A stretch of DNA of 64,000 bases from Lentzea sp. NBRC 105346 (GTDB lineage Bacteria; Actinomycetota; Actinomycetes; Mycobacteriales; Pseudonocardiaceae). Location: contig NZ_BSTQ01000008.1 of the NCBI RefSeq assembly GCF_030269605.1, positions 201,601 to 265,600 of the forward strand, given 5' to 3'. This document shows, in pieces, positions 55,125 to 63,572 of this stretch. The notes beneath the pieces are model-generated. The model was not told the DNA's origin. It did not search any database and saw only the letters and a list, made by a program, of their open reading frames with translations. The position numbers and the translations under genes were made by a program. Numbering within the stretch: position 1 is the stretch's first letter; each line of letters begins with the position of its first letter.

Positions 55125-55970
55125 ATGACGACCGCGTTTGTGCTGGCCGGCGGCGGTAGCCTGGGCGCGGTCGAAGCCGGCATGCTCGCCGCGCTGGCCG
55201 AGGCCGGCATCCGGCCGGACCTGGTGTGCGGCACGTCCGTGGGCGCCGTCAACGGGGCCTGGATCGCGGCGCGGCCCGACACCGAGGGGATCAAGGCACT
55301 CGCGGACCTCTGGATTTCCTTGTCGCGCAACGACATCTTCCCGGTCTGCCCGCCGACGATCACGCTCGGGGCACTGCGCTGCATCAACTACCTGGTGCCG
55401 AACTCGGGCCTGCGCCGCATCCTCGAGAAGAACCTGCCGTACGACAAGCTGGAGGACGCGGAGATCCCGATCCACGTCACCGCCACAGACGTCGTGCACG
55501 GTGAGGAGGTGCTGCTCTCAACGGGTGACACGGTCGAGTCGGTCCTGGCGAGCACGGCCATCCCGGGCGTGTTCAAGCCCATCAGGATCGGCGAGCTGTA
55601 CCTGATGGACGGCGGGGCGGTGAACAACAACCCCGTGTCCCACGCGGTGATGAAGGGCGGCGATCCCGTGTGGGTGCTGCCGACCGGGTACGCGTGCTCC
55701 TTGACGGAACCGCCGGCAACCGCGCTGGACATGGTGCTGCAGGCGGTGACGCTCGCCGTCAACCACCGGCTGCGGCTGGACATCGAGCGCTATCGGGACG
55801 AAGTGGAGCTCAAGGTGGTGCCGTCACTGTGTCCGGTGCACACGTCGCCCGCGGACTTCAGTCAATCGAAGGAGCTGATCGATCGGGCGCACCGGCAGAC
55901 GCGGGAATGGCTGGAGGCGGGCGCGCCCGCGATGCCGCTGCATCCTGATACCGGGCATCCGCATTCCTGA
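55125..55970 (+). CDS. Patatin-like phospholipase
   Basis: A 281-aa Ser-Asp dyad lipid hydrolase. Oxyanion loop GGGSLGA, nucleophile elbow GTSVG and the aspartate in MDGGAVNNNP are all present. There is no signal peptide, so it acts in the cytosol or at the inner membrane face. GTG at 55116 is an alternative start. It lies 33 bp after the ceramidase-like gene, on the same strand, and may be in the same transcript. Confidence 0.92.
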   Translation: MTTAFVLAGGGSLGAVEAGMLAALAEAGIRPDLVCGTSVGAVNGAWIAARPDTEGIKALADLWISLSRNDIFPVCPPTITLGALRCINYLVPNSGLRRILEKNLPYDKLEDAEIPIHVTATDVVHGEEVLLSTGDTVESVLASTAIPGVFKPIRIGELYLMDGGAVNNNPVSHAVMKGGDPVWVLPTGYACSLTEPPATALDMVLQAVTLAVNHRLRLDIERYRDEVELKVVPSLCPVHTSPADFSQSKELIDRAHRQTREWLEAGAPAMPLHPDTGHPHS

Positions 55971-56051
55971 CCGGATGATTGACCGGCGACGCCGGCGTTC
56001 GGGTGGTTCGACTGTGACATCTGCATCCCCGCGCGCCGGCGCCACTGTTCA

Positions 56052-56068
56052 GGGTGCCCTGGGCACCC
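56052..56068. terminator. Short hairpin terminator
   Basis: A 7-bp GC stem (GGGTGCC, 56052-56058, with GGCACCC, 56062-56068) around a 3-base loop lies 81 bp after the patatin stop and before the convergent small gene. Confidence 0.6.
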
Positions 56069-56117
56069 CCGTTCGGCGCCAGGGACTTACGACCTTGACC
56101 GGTGGTAGAACGCCAGT

Positions 56118-56399
56118 TCAGGCGAGCAGGCGCGCCACCTCCCCAGGGTGCGCGGCCGGGCCCGCGGAGCGTGCGCCGGAGGTCCAGCCGAGGTCCTCGC
56201 GCCAGCGCAACACGGGACCGAGGCCCGTGGTGAGCTGGCCGCGCATCGGCTCGGCGGGGGACAGGTCGATGGCGACGGAGTCGACCGAGATGCCCGCTCG
56301 GCCGAGCTGGTCGACGACCTCGTCGAAGTAATTGGTAATGCTGATGGCCGTGCATCTGGCGGCGGACTGGAGCACGGAACGCCTTCCGATCGGCGGCAT
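56118..56399 (-). CDS. Small protein, possibly DUF6292 family
   Basis: A 93-aa protein. The part ISITNYFDEVVDQLGRAGISVDSVAIDL followed by GPVLRWREDLGWTSG looks like the DUF6292 pattern seen in Pseudonocardiaceae, but this is from memory and not a firm match. The start at 56399 is not well supported by a Shine-Dalgarno; a start nearer ITNYF is possible. Its upstream region carries the 56436-56453 dyad. Function is unknown. Confidence 0.5.
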   Translation of the reverse strand: MPPIGRRSVLQSAARCTAISITNYFDEVVDQLGRAGISVDSVAIDLSPAEPMRGQLTTGLGPVLRWREDLGWTSGARSAGPAAHPGEVARLLA

Positions 56400-56435
56400 G
56401 ACATCACCACTGTCGGCAGCGGGCTGGATCGACTC

Positions 56436-56453
56436 CAGGGACCAAAGTCCCTG
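56436..56453. promoter_or_regulatory. DosR-box-like palindrome
   Basis: CAGGGAC-CAAA-GTCCCTG is a perfect 7-bp dyad. Its core GGGACCAAAGTCCC differs at one base from the DosR/DevR dormancy consensus GGGACTWWAGTCCC. It lies 37-54 bases before the small gene at 56399 and 46 bases after the fadE33-like stop. It could therefore be either an operator or the terminator of the fadE operon. Confidence 0.45.
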
Positions 56454-56498
56454 CCGGGGTCCTTTCCGGCCGGTAACTTCGGCGGTCCACAGTGGACG

Positions 56499-57491
56499 TC
56501 AGGCGGGTTGTAGCATGGCCGTCAGGCGACGAACATGCTCGGCCGGACTGCCGAACAGTTGCGCACTGCCGTGTGCCCGCTTGAAGTAGAGGTGCGCGTC
56601 GTGCTCCCACGTGATCGCGATACCGCCGTGCAGCTGGATCATCTCCGCCGCGACTTTGCTGAACGCCTCGGAGCAGTAGACCTTCGCGACGGCCGCCGAC
56701 ACGGGATCTGTGGCGGCCAGGGCGGCCGAGCGCGCGGTCTCGACCAGCACGTGCAGGTCGGCCATGCGGTGTTGCAACGCCTGGAAGGACGCGATCGGCC
56801 GGCCGAACTGGACCCGTCCCTTGGTGTACGAAACGGTGAGTTCCAGGCAACGGGCGGCGGCCCCGACCTGTTCGGCGGCAAGCGCGGCCAGTGCGACGTG
56901 GCCGAGGTCGGGCGCCGGGCCGAGGCGGGTACGGGCGGGACCGGTCAGGGTGATCCGGGCCAGGCGGCGGGTCGGGTCCATGGTGGGCGTGTGGACGCGC
57001 GAGACACCGGGCTGATCGGGCGAGACCTCGAACAGCGACGAGCCATCAGCCACCAGCAGCACGTCCGCCACATCCCCGTCCAGCACTAGCGAACGTGACG
57101 TTTGGGTACTTCTATGTCCCTGAGCGTCACGTTCGCTAGCGTCCGACGACACCAGAGCGGCGAGCGTGGTGCCAGCCGCGATGCCCGGCAGGAGCCGCCG
57201 GCACGCCTCGTCGTTGCCGGTGGCGAGCAGGGCCTGGACGGCGATCGTCGCACCGAGCAGGGGGCTCGGGGTGAGGGTGCGGCCCAGCTCCTCGAGCACG
57301 ATGTGCGTTTCGGCGAGCGAGGCGCCGGAGCCGCCGTACTCGGCCGGGATCGGCAGCACGCCGATGTCGCACAGGCGCAGCCACAGGTCGGGATCGTGGC
57401 CGCGCGGCAGCTCCATCGCCTTGCGCACGTCGGAGTGCTTGGCCAGGAGAGCGCGGACCGAGGAGCGCAATGCGAGTTGTTCGGAGTTCAC
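56499..57491 (-). CDS. Acyl-CoA dehydrogenase, FadE33-like, carrying a 54-bp repeat insertion
   Basis: A 330-aa subunit of the sterol-degradation acyl-CoA dehydrogenase class that works as a FadE32-FadE33 heterotetramer. LTVSYTKGRVQFGRPIASFQALQHRMADLHV and IQLHGGIAITWEHDAHLYFKRAHGS are the flavin and C-terminal helices. Codons for ASERDAQGHRSTQTSRSL come from the 54-bp palindromic repeat at 57086-57139, which adds 18 residues in frame in the mid domain. GTG at 57491 has GGAGG upstream and overlaps the previous gene (GTGA). It is probably still expressed, but its activity is uncertain. Confidence 0.85.
   Translation of the reverse strand: MNSEQLALRSSVRALLAKHSDVRKAMELPRGHDPDLWLRLCDIGVLPIPAEYGGSGASLAETHIVLEELGRTLTPSPLLGATIAVQALLATGNDEACRRLLPGIAAGTTLAALVSSDASERDAQGHRSTQTSRSLVLDGDVADVLLVADGSSLFEVSPDQPGVSRVHTPTMDPTRRLARITLTGPARTRLGPAPDLGHVALAALAAEQVGAAARCLELTVSYTKGRVQFGRPIASFQALQHRMADLHVLVETARSAALAATDPVSAAVAKVYCSEAFSKVAAEMIQLHGGIAITWEHDAHLYFKRAHGSAQLFGSPAEHVRRLTAMLQPA
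57086..57139. repeat. 54-bp palindromic repeat with CTAG ends, copy 2 (inside a gene)
   Basis: Perfect 15-bp arms (57086-57100 and 57125-57139, CTAGCGAACGTGACG) enclose a 24-base centre. It is the same element and the same length as 8636-8689, but here it lies within the fadE33-like coding sequence. Being 54 bp (18 codons), and read in a frame that avoids the TAG in CTAG, it leaves the frame open. Confidence 0.88.
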
Positions 57492-58285
57492 AACGCCTCC
57501 AGCACGCGGGCTCGGTGCAGTGACTGGCTGCCCCATGCGCTGACCAGCGCTCGGGTCCGCAGCAGGAACTGGCCCAGTGGATGTTCGGCGGTGTAGCCGA
57601 TGGCGCCGTGCACCTGCAGGGCGGCTCGGGCGGCACGTTGAGCGGCGTCGCCTGCGGCCACCTTGGCGGCCGAGACGTCACGGGTCGCCAGGGTCACCGC
57701 GGCGCCGAAGACCAGGGGACGCGCCAGTTCCAGGCCGATCAGGACGTCCGCGAGCTGGTGCTTGACCGCCTGGAAGCTCCCGATCGGTTTGCCGAACTGG
57801 GTGCGCACACGTGCGTGCGAGCACGCCAGCTCCAGCATCGCCCGGCCCAGACCCAGCAGCTGCGCGGCACACGCCAGGACGCCCAAATCGAACACGTCCG
57901 GGATGCCCGTGGCGATCACGTCGCCGCCTACCAGCTCGAACAGCCGGCGGCTTGGGTCTACTGAGGACAGTGGAGTGCCGGGAAGTGCCTCGCGCAGCGT
58001 GGTTCCCTCGACCAGGTAGTAGCGAGAGGCCTCCACGGCATAAGGCATGTGGGGCGGGAAGGCGATCGAGCCGGGGGAGACGCCCAGCGCGGGCGTGACC
58101 GCGATCGACTCGATCAGCGGGCCGGGCACGGCGTGGTCGCCCAGCTCGTCGAACACGACCACCAGGTCGGCCGGGTCGGTCACGTCCGTGACACCGATCC
58201 GGCTCAGGTCGCGGTGGCCGGCCGCCAGGAAGTCGTGCAGCACCGAAGCGAACTGCGTCTGCTCGTCGGACAGCGCGAACCTCAT
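57488..58285 (-). CDS. Acyl-CoA dehydrogenase, FadE32-like
   Basis: A 265-aa, shortened acyl-CoA dehydrogenase with a reduced N-terminal domain. It keeps CSHARVRTQFGKPIGSFQAVKHQLADV and the C-terminal VHGAIGYTAEHPLGQFLLRTRAL. In the KstR2 regulon FadE32 pairs with FadE33, and this gene order (FadE32 then FadE33, GTGA overlap) is the same. ATG at 58285 overlaps FadE31 (ATGA). The role is in breakdown of sterol-derived ring intermediates, by analogy. Confidence 0.82.
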   Translation of the reverse strand: MRFALSDEQTQFASVLHDFLAAGHRDLSRIGVTDVTDPADLVVVFDELGDHAVPGPLIESIAVTPALGVSPGSIAFPPHMPYAVEASRYYLVEGTTLREALPGTPLSSVDPSRRLFELVGGDVIATGIPDVFDLGVLACAAQLLGLGRAMLELACSHARVRTQFGKPIGSFQAVKHQLADVLIGLELARPLVFGAAVTLATRDVSAAKVAAGDAAQRAARAALQVHGAIGYTAEHPLGQFLLRTRALVSAWGSQSLHRARVLEAL

Positions 58286-59376
58286 CGTGGCAGCCCCAGC
58301 AGTCGTTCGGCGATCACGTTGCGCTGGATCTCGTTCGTGCCCGCGTAGATCGGACCGGCCAGCGAGAACAGCCAGCCGTCGCGCCACTCCGGAGCGACCT
58401 CGCCCAGCAGGTCCAGCGCGGTCTCGTGCAGCGCGACGTCGAGCTCCGACCAGAACACCTTGGTGACGCTGACCTCCGGGCCGGACGCCGGGCGCGCGAG
58501 CGTGCCGAACGTGTGCAGCCGGTACGCCTGGGCGCCGATCCACGCGTCCACGACGCGGTCGCGCAGGGCCGGGTCGGGGTTCGCGCGGTACAACGAGACC
58601 AGCCGGGACGCGGCGGCCACGAAGCGGCCGGGACTGCGCAACGTCAGGCCGCGCTCGCTGCTCGCGGTGCTCATCGCGACGCGCCACCCGTCGCCGGGCT
58701 CGCCGATCACGTCCCGATCGGGCACGAACACGTCGTCCAGGAAGATCTCCGCGAAGCCCGGTTCACCGTCGAGCTGGGCGATCGGGCGGACCGTCACACC
58801 CGGCGCTTTCAAGTCGAACATCAGGTACGTCAAGCCCTTGTGCCGGGAGGCGGTGGGATCGCTCCGGAACAGGCCGAACGCCTTGTCCGCGAACGCCGCC
58901 CGCGAGCTCCACGTCTTCTGGCCGCGCAACAGCCAGCCGCCTTCGCACTGCACCGCGGTGCTGCGCAACGACGCCAGGTCACTGCCCGCCTCGGGTTCCG
59001 ACCATGCCTGCGCCCACACCTCGTCCGCGCGCGCCATCGCGGGAAGCAGCCGCTTGCGCTGCTCGTCCGTGCCGAACGTGAACAACGTCGGTGCCAGCAG
59101 GAAGATCCCGTTCTGGCTCACCCTCGCGGGTGCCTGAACAGAGTGGTATTCCTCCTCGAACACCAGCCACTGCAGCAGTGACGCGTCCCGGCCGCCGAAC
59201 TCCTCGGGCCACGACACCACCGACAGCCTTGCCTCCGCCAGTTCGCGCTCCCAGGCGCGGTGTTCCGCGAAACCTTCAGAAGTGTCCAATGAGGACAAGC
59301 GTCGTACGTGACTCGAAAGCCAGGCTCGCACCTCGGCCTGGAACTCCAGCGTCTCCGCGTCCAGGTCGAGGTCCAT
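58282..59376 (-). CDS. Acyl-CoA dehydrogenase, FadE31-like
   Basis: A full-length 364-aa acyl-CoA dehydrogenase. FAD/acyl motifs WAQAWSEPEAGSDLASL and GQKTWSSRAAFAD are present, and the C-terminal GTNEIQRNVIAERLLGLPR is typical. Its position, ahead of FadE32 and FadE33 and after the ligase, mirrors fadE31 in mycobacteria. The start is fixed by TGATG overlap with the hydratase stop. Confidence 0.85.
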   Translation of the reverse strand: MDLDLDAETLEFQAEVRAWLSSHVRRLSSLDTSEGFAEHRAWERELAEARLSVVSWPEEFGGRDASLLQWLVFEEEYHSVQAPARVSQNGIFLLAPTLFTFGTDEQRKRLLPAMARADEVWAQAWSEPEAGSDLASLRSTAVQCEGGWLLRGQKTWSSRAAFADKAFGLFRSDPTASRHKGLTYLMFDLKAPGVTVRPIAQLDGEPGFAEIFLDDVFVPDRDVIGEPGDGWRVAMSTASSERGLTLRSPGRFVAAASRLVSLYRANPDPALRDRVVDAWIGAQAYRLHTFGTLARPASGPEVSVTKVFWSELDVALHETALDLLGEVAPEWRDGWLFSLAGPIYAGTNEIQRNVIAERLLGLPR

Positions 59377-60209
59377 CAGCCCTGGGCCTTCTTCATCGCG
59401 CGAGCGTCCATGCCCGCCAGCGCGTCCGTGCCCACCTCGGCGTTGTGCGCGTGGGCGAAGTGGTGCAGCCCGAACACCGAGTCCATCCCGGCCCGCATGC
59501 CCATCAGGTCCTCGGACTGGTTCACCGCCCGTTTCGCCAGCGCGAGCCCGAACTGCGGCATCTTCCCGATCCGCTCGGCGAGCTGGAAGGTCTCATCTGC
59601 CAACGAGTCCCTGTCCACGACCCGGCTGACCATGCCCCACTCGTAGGCGCGCTGAGCGGAGAACCTGTCGCCGGTGAATAGCACCTCCTTGGCCGCGCGT
59701 GGCCCCAGCACCCACGGGTGCGCGAAGTACTCGACGCCGGGAATCCCCATGCGCACCACGGGATCGGCGAAGAACGCGTCCTCGGCCGCCACGATCAGGT
59801 CGCACACCCACGCCAGCATCAGGCCACCCGCGACGCACGCGCCCTGCACCATCGCGATCGTCGGCTTGGGGATCTCCCGCCAGCGGCGGCACATCCCGAG
59901 GTAGACCTCCATCTCACGGGCGTAGCGCTGGTCGCCGCCGGGCCGGCCCACATGGTCCCACCACATGACCGCCTTGCGTTCGAACGAGATGTCCACGTCC
60001 CGGCCCGGCGAACCGATGTCGTGCCCCGCGGAGAAGTGGTCGCCCGCGCCGGCCAGCACGATCACGGCGACCTCGTCGTCGTCGACCGCTCTGGTGAACG
60101 CCTCGTCCAGCGCGTAGGTCATCGCCGAGTTCTGCGCGTTGCGGTACTCGGGCCGGTTCATGGTGACGACGGCCACCGCACCGCGCCGCTCGTACTCGAC
60201 GACACTCAT
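59376..60209 (-). CDS. Enoyl-CoA hydratase/isomerase family protein
   Basis: A 277-aa crotonase-fold enzyme. The oxyanion-hole residues lie in SAGHDIGSP and GACVAGGLMLAWVCDLIVA. The catalytic region RMGIPGVEYFAHPWVLG has E replacing other residues as in the long-loop actinobacterial hydratases. It sits between the FadD3-like ligase (ATGA overlap) and FadE31. In Mycobacterium tuberculosis no hydratase lies at this spot, so this is a local variation. It probably hydrates an unsaturated ring-acyl-CoA. Confidence 0.88.
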   Translation of the reverse strand: MSVVEYERRGAVAVVTMNRPEYRNAQNSAMTYALDEAFTRAVDDDEVAVIVLAGAGDHFSAGHDIGSPGRDVDISFERKAVMWWDHVGRPGGDQRYAREMEVYLGMCRRWREIPKPTIAMVQGACVAGGLMLAWVCDLIVAAEDAFFADPVVRMGIPGVEYFAHPWVLGPRAAKEVLFTGDRFSAQRAYEWGMVSRVVDRDSLADETFQLAERIGKMPQFGLALAKRAVNQSEDLMGMRAGMDSVFGLHHFAHAHNAEVGTDALAGMDARAMKKAQG

Positions 60210-61669
60210 CCGTTCTCCTTGCGCAGCAGGTACTTCAGGACTTTGCCGCCGGGGTTGCGCGGCAGCGACGGATGGAACTCGACCGCCCGCGGCACCTTGT
60301 AGTTCGCCAGCCGCGACCGGCAGAACTCGATGACCTCCTCCTCGGTCAGCGAACGCCCCGGCGACGTCACGACGTGCGCGACGCCGACCTCGCCCAGCCG
60401 GTCGTCGGCCATGCCCACCACGGCGGACTCCGCGACCCCGCTCAGCCGCGCGAGCACCTGCTCGACCTCGGCCGGGTACACGTTGAAGCCACCGCAGATG
60501 TACATGTCCTTCAACCGGTCAGTGATGGTGAGGTAGCCGTCGGGGGAGAGCCGGCCGACGTCCCCGGTGTGCAGCCAGCCGTCCGCGTCGATCGCCGCCG
60601 CCGTTGCCTCGGGGTCGTCGAGATAGCCGAGCATCACGTTGGGGCCGCGCAGCAACACCTCGTCGTGCTCGCCCAGCCGTAACTCGAACCCCGCGGTCGC
60701 GCGCCCACACGTGTGCGCGACGGTCTCAGGGGAGTCGTCGGGACGGCACATCGTCGCCACCACGGCCTCGGTCAGCCCGTACGCGGTGAGCACGGTCGAG
60801 AAGCCCATCTCGGACTGCATCCGCTCGACCAGCGCCACCGGCACGACCGCCGCACCCGTCACCGCGAGACGCAGGCTGGACAGGTCGTGCGCGCCGGGGT
60901 TGTCGAGCATCGTCTGGTAGATCGTCGGCGGGCCGGGCAGCACGGTGATCCGCTCGCGCTCGACGAGCCGCATGGTTTCCGCGATGTCGAAGACAGGCTG
61001 CGGCACGATCGTCGCGCCGGTCAGCACGCACGCCAGGATCCCGGCCTTGTACCCGAAGCTGTGGAAGAACGGGTTCACCACGAGGTACCGGTCGGCCGGG
61101 GTCAGCCCGCCACAGGCCGCCCACGCCGCGGCGACACCGAGCGACTGCCGGTGCGCGCTCATCGCACCCTTGCTGCGGCCGGTCGTGCCGGACGTGAACA
61201 GGATGTCGCACAGGTCGTCCGGGCCGGCTTCCGGTAACTCGGCGTCCGCGTCATCCCAGGAGAACGGCAGCCGGACGACGATCTCCGGCGTACTCGGCAA
61301 CTCGGCGGCCCGGTCACGCCCGAGGAACTCGCCGATGACCAACAGCGCCCGCGCGTTGCTGCGCTCCAGCACGTCGTGCGTCTCGGGCGCGGTGAACCGG
61401 GTGTTGATCGGCACCAGCACGGCGCCCGCGCACAGCACGCCCAGCGCGGCGATCACCCAGTCGGCCGAGTTGGGGGAGCACAGCGCGACCCGGTCGCCCG
61501 GCTGGACCCCCATGCCCGCCAGCGCTCGCGCGGCCGTCCGGACACGGTCGTCCAACGCGGCCCACGTGAGGCGGATATCGCCGTCCACCAACGCTTCCGC
61601 GTCGCTCCAGGTGGTGGCCGCGTGCCGCAGAGCGCCTGAAACCGTTTCCCTGCTTGGATCGAGCCGCAC
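60206..61669 (-). CDS. Acyl-CoA ligase, FadD3-like
   Basis: A 487-aa adenylate-forming ligase. P-loop FTSGTTGRSKGAM, TAYGLTEAVV, the adenine-binding WLHTGDVGRL, hinge DRLKDMYICGGFNVYP and the catalytic lysine in NPGGKVLKYLLR are present. In actinobacteria FadD3 activates HIP (the C/D-ring propanoate of sterols). The call to FadD3 rests on its place between the KstR2 box and FadE31. GTG at 61669 is set by GGAGG five bases upstream. Confidence 0.87.
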   Translation of the reverse strand: MRLDPSRETVSGALRHAATTWSDAEALVDGDIRLTWAALDDRVRTAARALAGMGVQPGDRVALCSPNSADWVIAALGVLCAGAVLVPINTRFTAPETHDVLERSNARALLVIGEFLGRDRAAELPSTPEIVVRLPFSWDDADAELPEAGPDDLCDILFTSGTTGRSKGAMSAHRQSLGVAAAWAACGGLTPADRYLVVNPFFHSFGYKAGILACVLTGATIVPQPVFDIAETMRLVERERITVLPGPPTIYQTMLDNPGAHDLSSLRLAVTGAAVVPVALVERMQSEMGFSTVLTAYGLTEAVVATMCRPDDSPETVAHTCGRATAGFELRLGEHDEVLLRGPNVMLGYLDDPEATAAAIDADGWLHTGDVGRLSPDGYLTITDRLKDMYICGGFNVYPAEVEQVLARLSGVAESAVVGMADDRLGEVGVAHVVTSPGRSLTEEEVIEFCRSRLANYKVPRAVEFHPSLPRNPGGKVLKYLLRKENG

Positions 61670-61681
61670 GAGCACCTCCAA

Positions 61682-61695
61682 AGCAAGTGCTTGGT
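61682..61695. promoter_or_regulatory. KstR2-type operator
   Basis: AGCAAGTGCTTGGT fits the published KstR2 consensus AnCAAGnnCTTGnT at every fixed position. It lies in the 55-bp gap between the divergent FadD3-like and FadE30-like genes, where one site could repress both arms. The TetR gene at 63573 is the likely repressor, released by HIP-CoA by analogy. Confidence 0.85.
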
Positions 61696-61724
61696 CGGGT
61701 AGCCTACACCGCAGGAGGTGCCGC

Positions 61725-62819
61725 GTGGAGTCCTTCCGGCGTGAGGTGCGGGAGTGGTTGTCCGCCAACCTGGTCGGCGAGTTCGCCGGCCTGAGGGGGC
61801 TGGGCGGGCCTGGCCGCGAGCACGAGGCGTTCGAGCTGAGGCTGAAGTGGGACCGGCACCTGGCCGCGCACGGGTGGACGTGCCTCGGCTGGCCCGGCGG
61901 CCGGTCCATCGAGGAACAGGTCGCCTTCCACGAGGAGTACGCCCGCGCCGGTGCGCCCGCGCGGGTCAACGTCGTCGGCGAGGGACTGCTGGGACCGACG
62001 CTGTGCGAGTTCGGCACACCCGAGCAACGGCAACGGTTCCTGCCGAAGATCAGGGCCGTCGAGGAGCTGTGGTGCCAGGGATACTCCGAGCCCGGCGCCG
62101 GGTCCGACCTCGCCGCCGTCAGCACGAGGGCGGTGCTGGATGACGGCGAGTGGGTGATCACCGGTCAGAAGATCTGGACGTCGCTGGCGCACGTGGCCGA
62201 CTGGTGTTTCGTGCTCGCGCGCACCACGCCCGGCTCGTCGAGACACGCGGGACTGTCGTACCTCCTGGTGCCCATGCACCAGGACGGCGTGACCGTGCGA
62301 CCGATCCGCCAGCTGACCGGGACGTCGGAGTTCAACGAGGTCTTCTTCGACGGCGCGCGCACGGCCGCGGCGAACGTCGTCGGCGAGCCCGGTGACGGCT
62401 GGCGGATCGCGATGGCGACGCTCGGCTACGAACGCGGCGTCGCCATGCTCGGCCACCAGGTCGGGTTCCAGGCGCAGCTGGACGGGCTCATCGCCATGGC
62501 CGGCGACGACCCGGTGCTGCGCGACCGGCTCACCAGGTCGTGGATCGAGCTGCACGTGATGCGCTCGCACGCGCTGCGCACACTGGGCGAGGAGCCCGGA
62601 CCGGAGGCGTCGGTGACGAAGCTGTTCTGGTCGGGCTGGCACCGGCGGCTGGGTGAGCTCGCGATGGAGGTACTCGGACCGGAGTCCATGGTCTACGAAG
62701 AAGAGATGAACGAATGGCAGCGGCTGTTCCTGTTCAGCCGGGCGGAGACGATCTACGGCGGGTCGGACGAGATCCAGCGCGGGATCATCGCCCACCGGAT
62801 CCTGGGGCTGCCCAAATGA
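61725..62819 (+). CDS. Acyl-CoA dehydrogenase, FadE30-like
   Basis: A 364-aa acyl-CoA dehydrogenase (motifs WCQGYSEPGAGSDLAAV, TGQKIWTSLAH, C-terminal GGSDEIQRGIIAHRILGLPK). GTG at 61725 has AGGAGG six bases upstream. It is the first gene of the right arm, as fadE30 is in mycobacteria, where it acts on HIP-CoA early in C/D-ring breakdown. It is coupled to the SDR gene by ATGA. Confidence 0.87.
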   Translation: MESFRREVREWLSANLVGEFAGLRGLGGPGREHEAFELRLKWDRHLAAHGWTCLGWPGGRSIEEQVAFHEEYARAGAPARVNVVGEGLLGPTLCEFGTPEQRQRFLPKIRAVEELWCQGYSEPGAGSDLAAVSTRAVLDDGEWVITGQKIWTSLAHVADWCFVLARTTPGSSRHAGLSYLLVPMHQDGVTVRPIRQLTGTSEFNEVFFDGARTAAANVVGEPGDGWRIAMATLGYERGVAMLGHQVGFQAQLDGLIAMAGDDPVLRDRLTRSWIELHVMRSHALRTLGEEPGPEASVTKLFWSGWHRRLGELAMEVLGPESMVYEEEMNEWQRLFLFSRAETIYGGSDEIQRGIIAHRILGLPK

Positions 62820-63559
62820 GGGCGCACAACCTGCTCGAGGGCAAGATCGTCGTGGTGACCGCGGCGGCGGGGACGGGCATCGGCTCGGCGACCGCGGAGC
62901 GGTGCCTGGCCGAGGGCGCGACGGTCGTGATCAGCGACTGGCACGAGCGTCGGCTCAAGGAGACCCAGGAGCGGCTGGGCGTCGAGTGGGCCCAGGTCTG
63001 CGACGTCACCGACGAGCAGCAGGTCCAGGAGCTGATCGGCGGCGCGGTCGAGCGGTACGGCCGGATCGACGTGATGGTCAACAACGCCGGCCTCGGCGGT
63101 GAGAAGCCGGTGGTCGACATGACCGACGACGAGTGGTCGCGCGTGCTCGACGTGACGCTCAACGGCACGTTCCGCTGCACCAGGGCGGCGTTGCGCCAAA
63201 TGGTCGCCCAGCAAAGCGGTGTTGTCGTTAACAACGCGTCGGTCCTCGGCTGGCGCGCGCAACGCGGACAGGCCCACTACGCAGCGGCGAAGGCGGGCGT
63301 CATGGCGTTCACACGATGTGCCGCCATGGACGTGGCCGAACACGGCATCCGGGTGAACGCGGTCGCCCCCAGCTTGGCGGCGCACCCGTTCTTGACCAAG
63401 GTCACCAGTGCGGAGCTGTTGACCGAACTGGTGTCCCGGGAGGCTTTCGGGCGCGCCGCCGAGCCGTGGGAGGTCGCGAATGTGATCGTGTTCCTCGCCA
63501 GCGACTACTCGTCGTACCTGACGGGTGAGGTCGTGTCGGTGAGCAGTCAACACCCGTGA
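62816..63559 (+). CDS. Short-chain dehydrogenase/reductase of the HIP cluster
   Basis: A 247-aa Rossmann-fold oxidoreductase. Cofactor site TAAAGTGIGSATAE, NNAGLG, an Asn-Ser region (NNASVLGW) and the catalytic YAAAK are seen. The acidic residue after strand 2 (VISDWHERR) suggests NAD preference. In mycobacteria an SDR (the Rv3559c position) follows fadE30 next to kstR2 and probably oxidises or reduces a ring hydroxyl. It overlaps the FadE30-like gene. Confidence 0.88.
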   Translation: MRAHNLLEGKIVVVTAAAGTGIGSATAERCLAEGATVVISDWHERRLKETQERLGVEWAQVCDVTDEQQVQELIGGAVERYGRIDVMVNNAGLGGEKPVVDMTDDEWSRVLDVTLNGTFRCTRAALRQMVAQQSGVVVNNASVLGWRAQRGQAHYAAAKAGVMAFTRCAAMDVAEHGIRVNAVAPSLAAHPFLTKVTSAELLTELVSREAFGRAAEPWEVANVIVFLASDYSSYLTGEVVSVSSQHP

Positions 63560-63572
63560 GGAAGGAACGCTG

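Noticed and set aside
55971..56498. Additional small genes on the plus strand
   Set aside because: Frames here lack a ribosome-binding site and give low-complexity Arg/Ser/Thr peptides.
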